Shown here: in pieces, positions 1-11,077 of the stretch
How the letters are laid out: each line of letters begins with the position of its first letter
Position numbering within the stretch: position 1 is the first letter of the stretch
Assembly: GCA_007026445.1 (NCBI GenBank)
Contig: VDMD01000004.1
Location: forward strand, 1,116,001 to 1,180,000
From: Schizophyllum amplum
Lineage: Eukaryota; Basidiomycota; Agaricomycetes; Agaricales; Schizophyllaceae
Direction: 5' to 3'
Length of the DNA: 64,000 bases
The notes under the pieces: generated by a model
What the model was told of the DNA's origin: nothing
The model's input: only the letters and a program-made list of their open reading frames with translations
Database searches by the model: none
Made by a program: the position numbers and the translations under genes

Positions 1-194
1 TTCTGGTTGCTCCTGGGCGTGTCGAAGACGGAGACGAGCGCCTTGTCGTCGTGGGTGGCGGGGAGGATGGCTACGTCCGCGGCGTGCGCGGTCGTTGTGT
101 GGTACAGCTCGCGGCGGGCGGCGAGACATCCTCTGAAGCGAAACGGCTTCTTTGTGGCGGACGAGAGCGCATCACGGGCGGGGCGGGCAATCAT
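1..194 (-). CDS. Unidentified protein, N-terminal fragment
   Basis: This is an open minus-strand frame from an ATG at 194 that runs off the left edge. Codon choice is strongly biased to C or G in third positions, as in the clear genes here, which supports real coding. The first ~30 residues are rich in Arg, Ala and Ser and lack acidic residues apart from one Asp (MIARPARDALSSATKKPF), which would suit a mitochondrial presequence; this is inference. The next stretch contains ELYHTTTAHAADVAILPATH and a later VFDTP. I do not recognise the family. The upstream frame stays open for ~25 codons without an ATG. A plus-strand frame over the same bases is regarded as a shadow. Confidence 0.5.
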   Translation of the reverse strand, partial: MIARPARDALSSATKKPFRFRGCLAARRELYHTTTAHAADVAILPATHDDKALVSVFDTPRSNQ

Positions 195-480
195 CCAGAG
201 TGCCGTGGCAGTCGTTGTCACTGTCAGCGTCGAAGGAGACGTGCACGATCTGGGCTCTAAGTCGGCATCAAAATACCCCGGGAATTTTCATTATCTTATC
301 AGTTCCGGACGCTGCCATTGGTGGCCAGGTGGCGGCGTGCAAGCATGCACACAACTCAGTAACTTCTTTGAAGCAAGCAGTAGTATATTAGCTATGGCTA
401 GGTGTAGGAAGGTACAGTGGAACATGCAGCAATTCGACAAAACAATGCAATCCAAGAAGTGGGCAGGCGGCCCTACGGCG
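195..480. other. Intergenic spacer
   Basis: This separates two tandem minus-strand genes. It should hold the 3' end of the WHIM-type gene and the promoter of the gene leaving the window on the left. No RNA gene, repeat or clear TATA box was seen. Confidence 0.5.
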
Positions 481-2651
481 TCAGAGGCGATTCGCTCCTC
501 CTCTTCGCGTCGACGTCCATGCCATCGGAGGCCGCGCTCGAGGAGCCGTGACCGTTCGTCTGCGGAGGCACAGAGCTCGTCGCAGACTCGCCGTTCTCGT
601 ACCCTCCAGCCGCATCTGCAGCCGCCTCGCTTGTTCTGCCTCTAGCTTCTGTGCAGCCTCCACGGCAGGCTCGACGGCGTACACCCAGAACCGCGACTTC
701 TTTTTCCCCTTGATCTGGTCCACCACTTGCTCGTTCGGCCTCAGCGCCGCGGCCCCGGTCCCCTTGAGCTTGATATTCCCACCATTGCTTGAGGGGTCGC
801 GCTCCGGCCCTCGGACGTCGCCTCGCTCTCCGCGGTTCGCGCCCGCTTCATGGGAGGGGGCTCAAAGTCCAGCGTGTCAGGCGCGCCCAGCCGGCGGGAC
901 CGCCGCTCGCCCCGCCACTGCGACCAATCAGGTGATGCCGTGCGTTTCCCGTTCGAGTTTGCCTTGTCGTTGCCGTTGGCGGCTGTTCGCGTGGATCGAC
1001 GCCGTCCAGCAGCCGAGGATTCAGCAGCCGGTTTTCTGCGCGACCGCCGCCCGCCCGACTCTTCATCATCGTCGCCAAAGTCATCGTCCTCTTCCTCGCC
1101 ACCATCGCCTCCTTCCACGTAGTCGTCCTCGTCGTCCTGCTGCATGGTGTGAGCTCCACGTCGGAATGAAATCACACCAGACTCACGTCGCTATCCACTT
1201 CAGCGTAGGTGTACTTTTGCTTGACTTGACGCCTGGTCCGCGTCTCCCGGAGCTCCGCCTGAGCATACAAGGCCTGCTTTTGCTCGATCTTGCGACGGGC
1301 ACGCGCGACTCGCTGTAATGACGCGTCAAAACGCGTCCAACATGCCGTGAATGTACTGCCACTCTTACCGCTATTTCGGCATCAATGGCCTCAATCCGAC
1401 TCTCGAGCGCTGCAATCAGCGCTGCATGATTTTGAGCCTGTTTCGACGGCTTCGCGCCTTGCTTGGTCGGAGGGGGAGGTGCGTTTGCCTTGAGCGTCTC
1501 GATGGTGGCGATGTATTCCTCTCGCGTCGAGGACACGGTCTGGAAACTAGCAGTGACGCGCCAGGGATTAGACGACGTGTAGATCCGGGGAGAGTCTATG
1601 GTGCAGCATTCAGTGTCACCGCTCGCAATGGAAGGCTGTGATCGGGTTCTGCGCGGAGCGCTGGGGCACATGAACGGGACGGGCATCCGAATCGAAGAAA
1701 TAGGCACAAACACGAACGATACTGAAAGAAAGCGCGCTACGCACCGTCAGCAACCCAGTAGCGCAGACGCTGAGCGTCCTGGCCGATGGGGACAAGCTGC
1801 AGGTTCTCCTGGCTGTGCGCGTCGGACGGCCCGGGTGGCGGCACCTTCTCGTCCTTCTTCTTGTGCTTGCTCATAGACACCCCCCACGCGCGGTCGATGG
1901 TCGCTTTATCTCCGAGTTCGGCGCAGACAGTTGCATCTCGACCAACTGGCGCAGGATCTTGAGCTGTGGCGGGCCATGTGGCGTCAGTCACTGACATGAT
2001 GGGAGGGGGAAAGGCGCCCAGCGCGACGCACCTTGAAGTCCCAGTCCTGCGTGAATATCCCGCCGTCCGTGGCGAGAAAGGGGTCCACGTTCTTCTGCAG
2101 CGTCTCGTCCCAGAAGACGGTGCGCTCGTTCGTCTTGAACACCTCGCCCATGACCGCGGCGACCGTGCTCGAGATTTGATCGGGGCTGCAGCGCGTCGCG
2201 GGAGCGTGTCAGTGGCGGAGTCCTGCGGTGCGCGCGACGGGGAGAGCGGGTACGCACCTCACGTTACGCGAATTGGGACGCAGGTTGAGCACGAAGCGGG
2301 TGAGAATGGCTGTCAAGATGTTGTTGGGTGTCCGGTCCAGCAGCGCGTTCTCCAGGCTGTAAATGGGCGTCCCCAGTGGTCAATAGGTGCTAGGGAGGGA
2401 ATAGGCGCGACGCACTCCATGGGCGTCTCCAATCCCTCAACCTTCCCCCGCAAGTTCGTGAACCTGCATATGAACGCATAAACGAACAAAGATTCCCAAC
2501 GGTCCGAGGGATGCTTTGCGTCCGACGGTGGACATATGTGCCCCCTTTTGTCGTTTGGCTGCGACGTTGACATGGGAAGGGACGAAGGGGGACCGCGACA
2601 GAGATGGTTGATGTCAAGAGCAAAAGGAGCGACAGTTTGGCACGCGTCCAT
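481..2651 (-). CDS. DDT/WHIM-domain chromatin protein, multi-exon
   Basis: Several minus-strand exons join into one protein, starting at ATG 2651 (MDACQT...) and ending at the stop at 481-483. The N-terminal part has a DDT-like helix region (WESLFVYAFICRFTNLRGKV, then ILTAILTRFVLNLRP). The middle carries the WHIM-type signature LVPIGQDAQRLRYWVAD followed by SPRIYTSSNPW, which in ISWI-partner proteins contacts linker DNA and the remodeller. A coiled-coil-like segment follows, then an acidic and Arg-rich tail (DDEDDYVEGGDGGEEEDDD, RRSRRK) that looks nuclear. Introns are visible near 2360-2420, 2200-2260 and 1980-2030. Near 780-870 two convincing reading frames meet without an obvious intron, so the C-terminal join is uncertain. 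Expected role (family knowledge): chromatin remodelling or transcription. The exact orthologue is not known. Confidence 0.65.
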
Positions 2652-3003
2652 GGGGAGTCACCCGGCTGTCACGGTTCCGCACATTCATACAAAGCTACGC
2701 CTATAAGACTACACAGATATGATCATTGGGCCAGTGTACGATACTACAGGGCGGTCCTTGGAGGCCAGTAGCTGGAGAATGCGCATACGAAAGGCCAAGA
2801 GGTACGCTACACCGAACCTGCTGACGTACGCAGCCTCAGACGGATTTCGCACGAAGTGGCATGATGGGAGCTGATAATAGGGTGCTGCAGAATGTTATGA
2901 GAAGCTGCAATACCGGCAAGCGCAAAAGACGAACCTGCGAGCGGAAAACATGGTTCCGCGAGCTCAAGGCCATTTTGGCGGCCCGACACGCCAAAAGCGC
3001 GTC
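2652..3003. other. Intergenic spacer
   Basis: This lies between two minus-strand genes, upstream of the WHIM-type gene and downstream of the FAM32A-like gene. No gene or repeat was recognised. Short frames on both strands lack coding character. Confidence 0.5.
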
Positions 3004-3570
3004 TTATCCGGGCCCAACCTTGGGAATATCGTGGTGCTCGCTGAGAGATTCCTGTAGGGAAGTAAGAACGCGTGCGTTCACTCGGTGTCGATTTTCTCGC
3101 AGCTCACCAATTTCTCGTTGAATTGTTGCACACGCTCCTTGTGCGTTTTCCCTGCCAGCTTTCCAATCTTCTGCTGGAGCTACAGAACAGGGCCGTCAGT
3201 GTCATTGCACATATTGAAACCCACCAGAACTCACCCGTCGTCTTTGAATTTCTTCGAAACGCTTCTCCGCCTCAGTCCTACGATCGCCGTTTGAGCTGCC
3301 GCCTACGGCAGGGGAGTTTCTTCCGCTAGTCGACGGTGAGTTTGCGTCACCGTCGTCCTTCAGGAGCAGCTCCTTGACGCGTTTGCGCTCAATATCAATC
3401 TCAGACTCTGCTGGCTTCGGCTTGGATTTCGACTTTTTCTTTCTAAGAGATGCGGGTCAGTGCGGTTGCGGCAATCTAGAGACGCGTACTCACTTTTTCA
3501 CTACGCCCCCTTCAGCTACACCGCCCTTGAGCTTCAGGGAGCCGCCGATGGGGACAACGTAGTCCGACAT
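3004..3570 (-). CDS. FAM32A-like (DUF1754) protein, four exons
   Basis: Four exons join cleanly: 3570-3494, 3442-3235, 3179-3108 and 3051-3004, with GT-AG introns, giving 134 residues. The start MSDYVVPIGGSLKLKGG matches the conserved N-terminus of the FAM32A/DUF1754 family. A Lys-rich stretch follows (KKKSKSKPKP), then an acidic and Ser-rich linker. The conserved C-terminal block contains TEAEKRFEEIQRRR, IGKLAGKTHKERVQQFNEKL and a final HDIPKVGPG. FAM32A is found in late spliceosomes in animals (family knowledge); a nuclear RNA-processing role is inferred here. It is transcribed away from the TMEM115-like gene, with 279 bases between start codons. Confidence 0.88.
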
Positions 3571-3849
3571 AACAGAACCCCAGGAGACAGCTCGCCCCTC
3601 AGAATGCTGATAGAGTGGGGCCAGTCGCAGGCTACCGCTTCAAGCAGTGCAAATCCGTAAAGCAGTAGGTGCACGAGCCAGAGCCAAGTGTGTCCAGTCG
3701 AGATGAGTGCGTGAAGCAAGGTGCTTGGTCACGGGTGTGACGAGCGTGCTCGCGATGTGACGCGTCGGGCTTCGGCTTACGGTTGGGCTTACGACGTGCG
3801 ACGACCTTGGACGACCCGCGGACTTCCCTTCGCTCCCTCCAACGCCAGA

Positions 3850-5118
3850 ATGGTTCTGCTCTCGTCGCCCGCCGCGGTCATCCAGTCCATACCGCCCGTG
3901 ACGCGCGCGTTCACCGCAGCAACCGTCCTCTCATCAGCCTTCTACGCCTGGCTGCGATGGTCCGGCGTCGAGTCTACGCCGTACCTGACCCTCGTCCCCG
4001 GCGCGAGCATATTCTACCCATGGACATTCGTCACGTCAGCGCTTATTGAGACGAGCGTGTTGGAGGTACGCGTTCACGCGTCGTGTTTGCCGTTTTGGAT
4101 GGGCTGATGTTGCCCAGTTTATAGCGACTCTAGTTTTCGTCCCCGCGTCCCTCAAGTACCTGGAAAGCCTGTGGGGCAGCATAGAAATTATCAAGTTCAT
4201 CGTCGTATCTGTTGGATTTTCCAATGTGATCGCTTTTGGTCTCAATTGGATCGAATATATTGTACTCGGGGATGCCGAGCTGCTTTTGTGCGTGTCAGTC
4301 TATCCTTTTGGACCAACTCTGACAAGCTTATAGGTATGGCATGGAGTATCACGGCCAGATGGCCCTGCAGACCGCCATTTTGGTGGCCTTTACGCAACTC
4401 ATACCTGAGCATCAGGTACAAGTCATGGGCGTATTGAGGACGCGCGTCAAGGTGCAACTACTGCTGCCCTCAGAGAGCCATAGTGATACTGATTGCATCC
4501 AGAATATTCCCATGGCGTACTTGACGCTGTCCACCGTCCTCTGCCTCGTCGGGTACCAGTGCCCATGGATTGTCATCCAGTTCGGGTGGTTCGTGGGCTG
4601 GATATACCTGCGCTTCTACAAGAAGAACAGCGGCGACTCTGTTGGTGGAACTGTCACCTACGGTGACCGGAGCGAGACGTTCTCATTACTTTCGTGGTTC
4701 CCTCCCTTCGCACAGTACGTGTGCTGCTTGACATCCATCTCCATTCCTGCTGCTGACATGCCAACGCAGTTACCCCCTTACTCTTCTTGGGAATATCGTA
4801 TTCAACTTGGCCACCCGTCTCCATCTGCTGCCCGCTTCGGCCGGAGACCTCGAGAGTGGCATGTACTCACAAGTACCCGGCGGCGCGCGCGCGGAAGCCG
4901 AGAGGCGACGGTATGTCCACCCATTACAGAGCAATCACACCATTTCTGAGTTGATCCCTAGTGCAATGGCCCTAAAGGCCTTGGACCAGAGGATGGCGAA
5001 CGCATCCCCCGCAGGTGGATCGTCGTCTAATTCCCCAGTACAGGGTTCACCCGCCGCACCTGCCGCGCAGGAAAATGGCTCTGCGCCCGAGTCGGAGAGC
5101 CAGCCCACCAAGGCGTAG
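3850..5118 (+). CDS. TMEM115/DUF1751 rhomboid-like Golgi membrane protein
   Basis: Start at ATG 3850 (MVLLSSPAAV), stop 5116-5118, about six exons. Exon 1 ends at 4065 and exon 2 starts at 4118; further introns lie near 4289-4333, 4451-4501, 4718-4770 and 4911-4963. The protein has about six hydrophobic segments with the rhomboid-like order of the family: FTAATVLSSAFYAWLRW, a loop with YLTLVPGASIFYPWTF, FIATLVFVPASLKYLESLWG, HGQMALQTAILVAFTQLIPEH, and IPMAYLTLSTVLCLVGYQCPW. The C-terminal tail is polar and Ser, Pro and Ala rich. TMEM115 in animals is a Golgi protein involved in retrograde traffic (family knowledge). I see no rhomboid GxSx protease motif, so a non-proteolytic member is likely. 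Confidence 0.88.
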
Positions 5119-5324
5119 TCCCATAGTTATATCTCGTATACCTAACCTACCGATAATGTTTACACGCTGTACTGGTTTCTGGCTTGAACTGTGGAATCCA
5201 AGCAGCAGACGTCCAGCGTCTTTGTCCTTTTACGTAATATCTATTGCCAGTGATGGGGCGCCGCGTCTGCGGTCCGAGTTGTGCAACAGGAGGGACGTCG
5301 AGCGCGGGCTTGGGTCTGCCCACC

Positions 5325-8300
5325 ATGCCGAAGCATTCCATGTCGCTGTCGTTGAGCAACCCATCGTTGGCGACGATCTCCAATGGCGATGTCCCATCCC
5401 CTCGCACGCCCACCCACGCCCACAGACCATCCCTGATGCACAGGACGACCACCAACCAGTCCCGGCGCGCAGCCTCCATATCCAAAATCACGCAGGAGGG
5501 CGCGGGACTAGACCCGGACGAACTCTTCACCAAACATCCAGTCAGCGAAGTCAAGGCCATCCAGACGCGCCTGAGGTACGCTTGTAGCCTCCCGCTAACG
5601 TGCCCCCGCGCTGACGCGCTTTAACCCCCTCAGGGCGGAGGCAGAAGCGAAGCAGGAAGAGCTGCGGCTCATGGTTGGGTGCGTACGTCCCCCCAGCATG
5701 CGGCGTCACCTTTGACCTCGAGTCTGAAAGCGCAGAGAACGGTACCGCGACCTCCTGCAAGCGTCCACGTCCATCATCGCTATCTCGAAGTCGTCCAAAC
5801 GTGTCCTGCAAGACTTAGAGGACGCGAAGGCGGAGATCCTTGCACAAGAACCTCCACCACTGCCTCAAGAGACAGCCGTGAGGAGCGACGATGGTGTGCG
5901 CCTCCTTGTGCGCGTATGCGCAGTTGTTGACGTGTCGCGACAGACTTGCATACATTGCAACAGCTCTCTGCGCATTTGAAGCTACTTCTTGACGCGCCCG
6001 AACATCTTTGGCGACTGATAGAGCGCAAGAAGTACTTTGCAGCCGCCTGGCTCTTCCTGCTATCAAGAGTAGTCCATCAAGCGCTGCTGCAAAACGACGA
6101 GGATGAGGAGACTTGGGCAACAAGTGGCATAGATGTGATGGTGCGCCCCTTTGTTTCGTGGCTAACGAGTTTGGGCTGATCCTGTCTATGGCGTACAGGC
6201 GCAATTTCCATTGATACAACGTCAATGGGAGGTCGTCTCGCAGTTTCGCTCCCAAATCATCCACAAAGCGACACTGTCCCTGCGACATCACGACACGGCA
6301 GAGGAGGTACGTCGCGTCACCACCAGTACCATAACAGCCCGGTGTCAACCTCTCTCGACAGAATGCTTGCGCGACGTTGCTCACTCTGCACCTCCTCGAT
6401 GCAAGACCGCTGGCCGATACGTTCGCTACCTTATTCTCGCAGCGGTCAAAAACGCTACAGACCATGATATCACGCAACCCGCGTGAAATATCGCGGCCTG
6501 GCACGCCGTCTACACCAACAACAGTGAACGGAAGCGCGTTGGACTCATCGAAGGCAGCAACGCTCCGCAGAAAACCCGTGCAAGAAGTACGCGACGCCAT
6601 CATGGCTGCACTGGACCTCATCGCACGCACCATCATCGTGGCTCGATGCATATATCAGGACGATGCGACTTCTCCAGGGCTCGCTGGGCGCGTCCTTCAC
6701 TTCATCCAGTCCGACGCGTCCGACGCTTCTGACCTTCCGGCGGACCTCGCCCTCACCACCCAGTCCCTGCTCGCCACATTACCTTCCTCAACGCACTTCC
6801 AGCTCCTCCCGCCGACACTTCGAGCATACAAACCTTACGTTGACCTCAGTTCGTCCAGCTCGTCCGTCTCGCAAGCCGACTTCGCGCAACGATTAGACAT
6901 CTGGTTCCGCACGTCGTGCAAAAACCTGAAACGGCGATTGACCGCTGGTTTGCGGACCTGGAGACGGTCAAGGAGGTGTGGGGCGTGCGAAAAGCCGTGT
7001 TGAAGTGGATTGCGGGAGAATCCGGGCTGAAGGGCGGAGAGGCGAGCCATATTGAGGGAGTCTTTGACGATGTGTGCAGGCAGAGGTTGGTAGGGATATG
7101 GAAAGCATCGTTCCTCGACACGGAAAAGACGTTTGAGCGACAACTCGCTACCGTCGTTGCTTCGTGGAAGAGCGGAGCGGACTATACTTTGGGTGGGTAG
7201 TCGACGAAGACTTGGCAGGCATCTACTCACAGCCCATCCAGACAGCTCTCACTTGGAGTTCCTTTTCCAAGCACCGCCGCTACCTGCCGTCAACCAGACG
7301 GGACGGGGCATGGAGATGGCTTGTTCCACCGGTACAAGGCATCACTGCGTCATCAATTGCTCGGTCGTACGGCGACTCTGAACGACGTGCTGTCGACCTG
7401 GAGGACTGCGCTCGTGGCCTACAACAGAGCTTCGCATATATCAGCAATAATGCATCGGATGCCGATGCGCGGTGCGTCTTACCGCCTTGTATTTTTATGA
7501 TTCATTACTGAAAAAAAACTATAGCTTGATTGACGACCTTCAGGCAACTTGTCGGCCGAATGTTGAGGACCTGTGTTCTGCCATTCTGCGCATGCTGGAG
7601 TCGTCAGTGAGCACAAACGAGCAAACTTCCGGTGCGCACATATGCTTCGCTCGTGTCCAAGTTGCCTCACGCGAATGCAGATGTCTCCATGCAGAGCCTC
7701 CTATTCGTAGGCCGGCTCGCAGACAACTTGACCGCTGGGTCGTCATTTCTGTCCGACGCTGGATGCAGTGATGATTATTGTGACGGTATGCATTGCCTAT
7801 GGTTGCGTGTCTGTATGCTGATGTTGCTCAGAATTCCGAGTGAAGACGAGAGATCTCTACGACAGCGTCATCGACCGATGGAGAACTTATACGGTCGACC
7901 ACATTATACAGCAGCACCGGTTGCAGGAACCTGCCACCGCAGCCACCTCCACCGCCTGTCAGCCAATTCGCTTTCTTTTATGGCGCATACTCACCCTTAT
8001 CCTACCAGCATTTACTCCATCTTTCGCGCTCATCAACGCTTTGTCCGACTTGTCCAATGCGATTCAGCAATTAGGCATTCAACGGGACCAGACGAGACAA
8101 AGGCGACTCGCCGCCGACACGCTACGCGTTTTTCTCGGCGCCTTCCTACGGACGCATGGCAAGCAAAGGTTTTCAGCCGCTTTGCGACGCCGGCTTTTAC
8201 GTGCCCTCGCAGACTCTGGGGCCCAGGCTGGGAAGACGTCTCAGCTCGTTTGGACGCGAAAATTGAGCAGGTCCGGGTGTTGCATTGTCTCAGCGTTGCG

Positions 8301-8564
8301 GTACTCACTCTCGCGCAGCTTGTCCCGCAGGGCGTCATCAGAGACGTGGCGGAGCTGGAGCGCAGCGCAGCCGCCTACCTCGCACGTGTGCAGCTTTTAC
8401 TGGCCGCGCTGCTGCCCCCTCGCGAGGGCGGCAAGGGCGCGGGTGAGCTGCTCCGGTTTGGCGTGCCAGCCATCGGGCAGGAGTTCCAGCCGGCGCTCGA
8501 GCTGGCGAGACCCGCGGCGCGGTTCGGCCTCCTGCTGGTGAGTGGCGGATCGGCGGCAGCCTGA
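5325..8564 (+). CDS. COG1: Conserved oligomeric Golgi complex subunit 1
   Basis: A long multi-exon gene starts at ATG 5325 in a good context (CACCATGCC) and stops at 8562-8564. The N-terminal third has the Vps51/COG1 pattern: a Ser- and Thr-rich leader, DPDELFTKHPVSEVKAIQ, AEAEAKQEELRLMVGERYRDL, then a coiled-coil (TSIIAISKSSKRVLQDLEDA). Next comes the helical core, with LQQLSAHLKLLLDAPEHLWR and KKYFAAAWLFLLSRVVHQAL. Later exons include WGPGWEDVSARLDAKIEQ and a C-terminal LLRFGVPAIGQEFQPALEL. COG1 belongs to lobe A of the COG tether, which acts on retrograde vesicles at the Golgi (family knowledge). It begins 206 bases after the TMEM115-like stop on the same strand. Internal exon joins are approximate. 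Confidence 0.85.
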
Positions 8565-8818
8565 TCGATCGGATGTGGCGGCGCCGTCGGGGGGCGGGAC
8601 GACATACCGGAAGAGGGTTTAATAGATGTCGTTGACAGCAGACGTAATTCATGTTACTTGTCATGTCAGACGCGCGGGTGCGAGTTCAGTCAGTATAAGA
8701 GCGGTGACGGTGGATGCGGTATCCCTTCCTTTTGCTCTTCCTCCTTTTCACCGCCTTTCATTGCGTGCGCGGAATTTGCATGTTGGGGTCACACCAAGAT
8801 TGCGGCTGGTGTGCGTGA

Positions 8819-10429
8819 ATGTCCGATACAGGTGCGTGGCGTGGCTTGGGAAGGGAAAGGTGAAAGCTGACTGTGGCGCGCAGGCGACATCTCAAATTTG
8901 GTGCCCAACCTACAGCATCTCACCGCCCTCTACACCTTCCTCCATGTCGCGGGCGGGCTCGTCGGGCTTCCAGTCATCATCGCGACGGTGCGTGAAAGCG
9001 GCAAATTTCCCCTTTCTGACTGACACTCATCTCTAGACGCTGCTCTCGAAGCGCGCGTCGCGACATCCGACAATGATCAACCTCTTTGTCACTCTGGTCA
9101 TCTATTCTGTTTCCTATCTGTTGTTGTGCGTGACTGGCGGCTGGTTGACCAGGGACGGGCGCTTACAATTGTCTGACGCCACAGAATATTCGGGAGGCAG
9201 CAGAACGAAGAGATCGACCCAGCCGTGCCCTCCAAATTGTGTCAGGCACAACAGGCGCTGGTACACGGCACTCCGACGATGTACGTTGGAGTATGGTTTA
9301 TCGCATAGTGGCGCGACACTACTGATGACCTGCAGGGCATCGACGGCGGGCTTGGTGGTGGTCATTCAAGTATGGACTGTGGACATACGCAAAGATCGCA
9401 CTTTCTCACTCCTTATTCGCAGATGTGGACCTCTTTCCGCACTCCGCAGAGGCCCGTCACCATGATGCGTCCAGGCTGGTGGCCGCACTCGATACGATGA
9501 CAGTTGTGCGCAATCATCTTCGTCGCCTTGTCTTTTTGCTGAGCAATTTTTTCGAAGAGCCTGGCCGTTCCGTATGTGGTGTTCGTAGCATACACCACTG
9601 CGTCCGGTGTGGTGCGTTGCAAGTCAATTATGCATTGTAGCTCGTGCTGACCTTGAAGAAGTTGGGCACGCTCTACCCAGAGACGGTGAACGCGTCGAAT
9701 GGGTTGTACTGCACGATTTTGAAGGACCCATTGTGCGCACGTTGTCACTGATTGAAATGGATGGCACTGACTCCACTTTCGTAGTCGTCAATATGCAGTT
9801 CCCAGCTATACCGCGGCAGTCATGGTCCTGGTAATCATTTCGAGGGTGCGTAGTGTGTCTAGGGATGGCATAGGTATCTGGAGTTGTTGTGCTGACTTTC
9901 GCTCGCAGTGCTAGCAGGTACTCAGCTCTACCGGTCCTGGTCGTCGATATCTCGAATGTTCCCCTTGGCCAGGCGGCAGACGAGTCTGTACATGTTTTCC
10001 AGAGTGGTAGTGTTTAACGTGTATTCAGTGGTTACATTGTGGTGTGTACGTTGGTCCAGCTTGGTCAACAGATACTGATCATCTTGCAGCGCGTCTGTAC
10101 TATTCCTAACGGATGCCTTGTCGCCATGGCCGTACTTCATACAAGCTGGGCGTGAGTGCGCGACATTGTACCGCATGAACACTTGACTGACTGGTCGTAG
10201 TCCCTTTAGCCGCCACACTGGTGTTCGGCACGCAAAAGGTGAGCAACACTACCCCGTGAAAAATAAGCCGCTAACGAGTCATGTATGGCAGGACTTGTTG
10301 CAAGCTTGGCACATCTTGCCGTCAGAGTCCACACACAGCACTCATTCTTCGATGGCGTCCATAGCGATACCCAGCGCGCGACCGAAGAGCCAGACACGAG
10401 AATCGGTCACGGAGATGGAAGTGCTATGA
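8819..10429 (+). CDS. 7TM receptor-like (fungal GPCR-type) membrane protein, many small exons
   Basis: No long frame shows this gene, but splicing short exons gives a consistent 7TM protein. Exon 1 is only 13 bases (8819-8831, MSDT). Then come 8884-8987, 9037-9125, 9185-9280 and 9336-9369, all in phase, followed by about five more; the last exon is 10293-10429. Membrane segments include LTALYTFLHVAGGLVGLPVI, INLFVTLVIYSVSYLL, STAGLVVVIQ, LAVPYVVFVAYTTASG, YTAAVMVLVII and YMFSRVVVFNVYSVVTL. A loop FGRQQNEEIDPAVPSKLC and the end LPLAATLVFGTQKDLLQAW resemble the receptor-like 7TM proteins common in Agaricomycetes (family recollection). The ligand and coupling are unknown. The joins around 9422-9600 are the least certain. 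Confidence 0.7.
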
Positions 10430-10539
10430 GAAAAACATATGTAATGTACGCACCAACATGCAGACAGTCACACAACCAGCAAGCAAGTTCCCCGTAGACA
10501 GTGCATAAGATAAGGACAGTAGTGTACAACGAGCGATAC

Positions 10540-10951
10540 CTAGGCCCCTCCGCTGTACAAGGTGTTAGCATGAACGGGAGAGACATGCGGACAGAAACGC
10601 ACACGAGGATGTTGTTTCTGAGGGGACACGTCAGTACCACGGGGCGCATTGCAGAGACTGGACACGTACATGGGTATGTGAATGAGCTTGACGAAGTAGC
10701 CAATGAGGCCCATAACAGCGAATCCGACAGCGACTGCCCTGCAGATCTGAGTGTACTCTGAAGCAGGGTGTGAGCTGCGGTCGGGGTATGCGTGCACGAC
10801 ACGGACCCTTGTAGGACGGTTTTGAGCAGCGAGTAAGGAACTACGGGCAATGAGAATACATTCGAGAGTACTACGGCGTGCGACGCACCTGGTTGCCCTC
10901 GCGGACGAACTGCTGGGGAATCTCGATAAACTCCTTGATCTTGTCGGACAT
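10540..10951 (-). CDS. SSS1: Sec61 translocon gamma subunit, five exons
   Basis: Five tiny exons join in frame: 10951-10889, 10840-10807, 10757-10670, 10617-10603 and 10552-10540. They give exactly 70 residues, the normal size for Sec61-gamma/Sss1. The cytosolic N-terminus [16 protein letters not shown], the conserved [13 protein letters not shown] and the single tail-anchor-like helix [20 protein letters not shown] are all present. It ends INNILVGGA, as expected for the family. The protein clamps the Sec61 channel in the ER membrane (family knowledge). It diverges from the PPR gene with 126 bases between start codons, so the two probably share a bidirectional promoter. Its 3' end lies 110 bases from the receptor-like gene's stop, which converges on it. 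Confidence 0.95.
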
Positions 10952-11077
10952 GGTGGCGGGGAAGAAGGAGCGTGAGGTGGAATTCCCACGACTTGTTTCT
11001 TGTCTTCATCGGAACCGGTAAGCGCGCGCGCCCCAGCCTCCTCTGCATCCATTCTGACCGCCCACAGGCGCACATGA

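Noticed and set aside
7..645. 212-codon plus-strand frame
   Set aside because: It overlaps the well-biased minus-strand exon at 1-194 and the C-terminus of the WHIM-type gene, begins with a non-ATG codon, and shows no domain.
548..1318. 256-codon plus-strand frame
   Set aside because: It is antisense to the acidic and basic tail of the WHIM-type gene; its Arg/Ser-rich content is what the reverse of that tail gives.
5815..6651. 278-codon minus-strand frame
   Set aside because: It lies antisense to COG1 exons that have clear family sequence.
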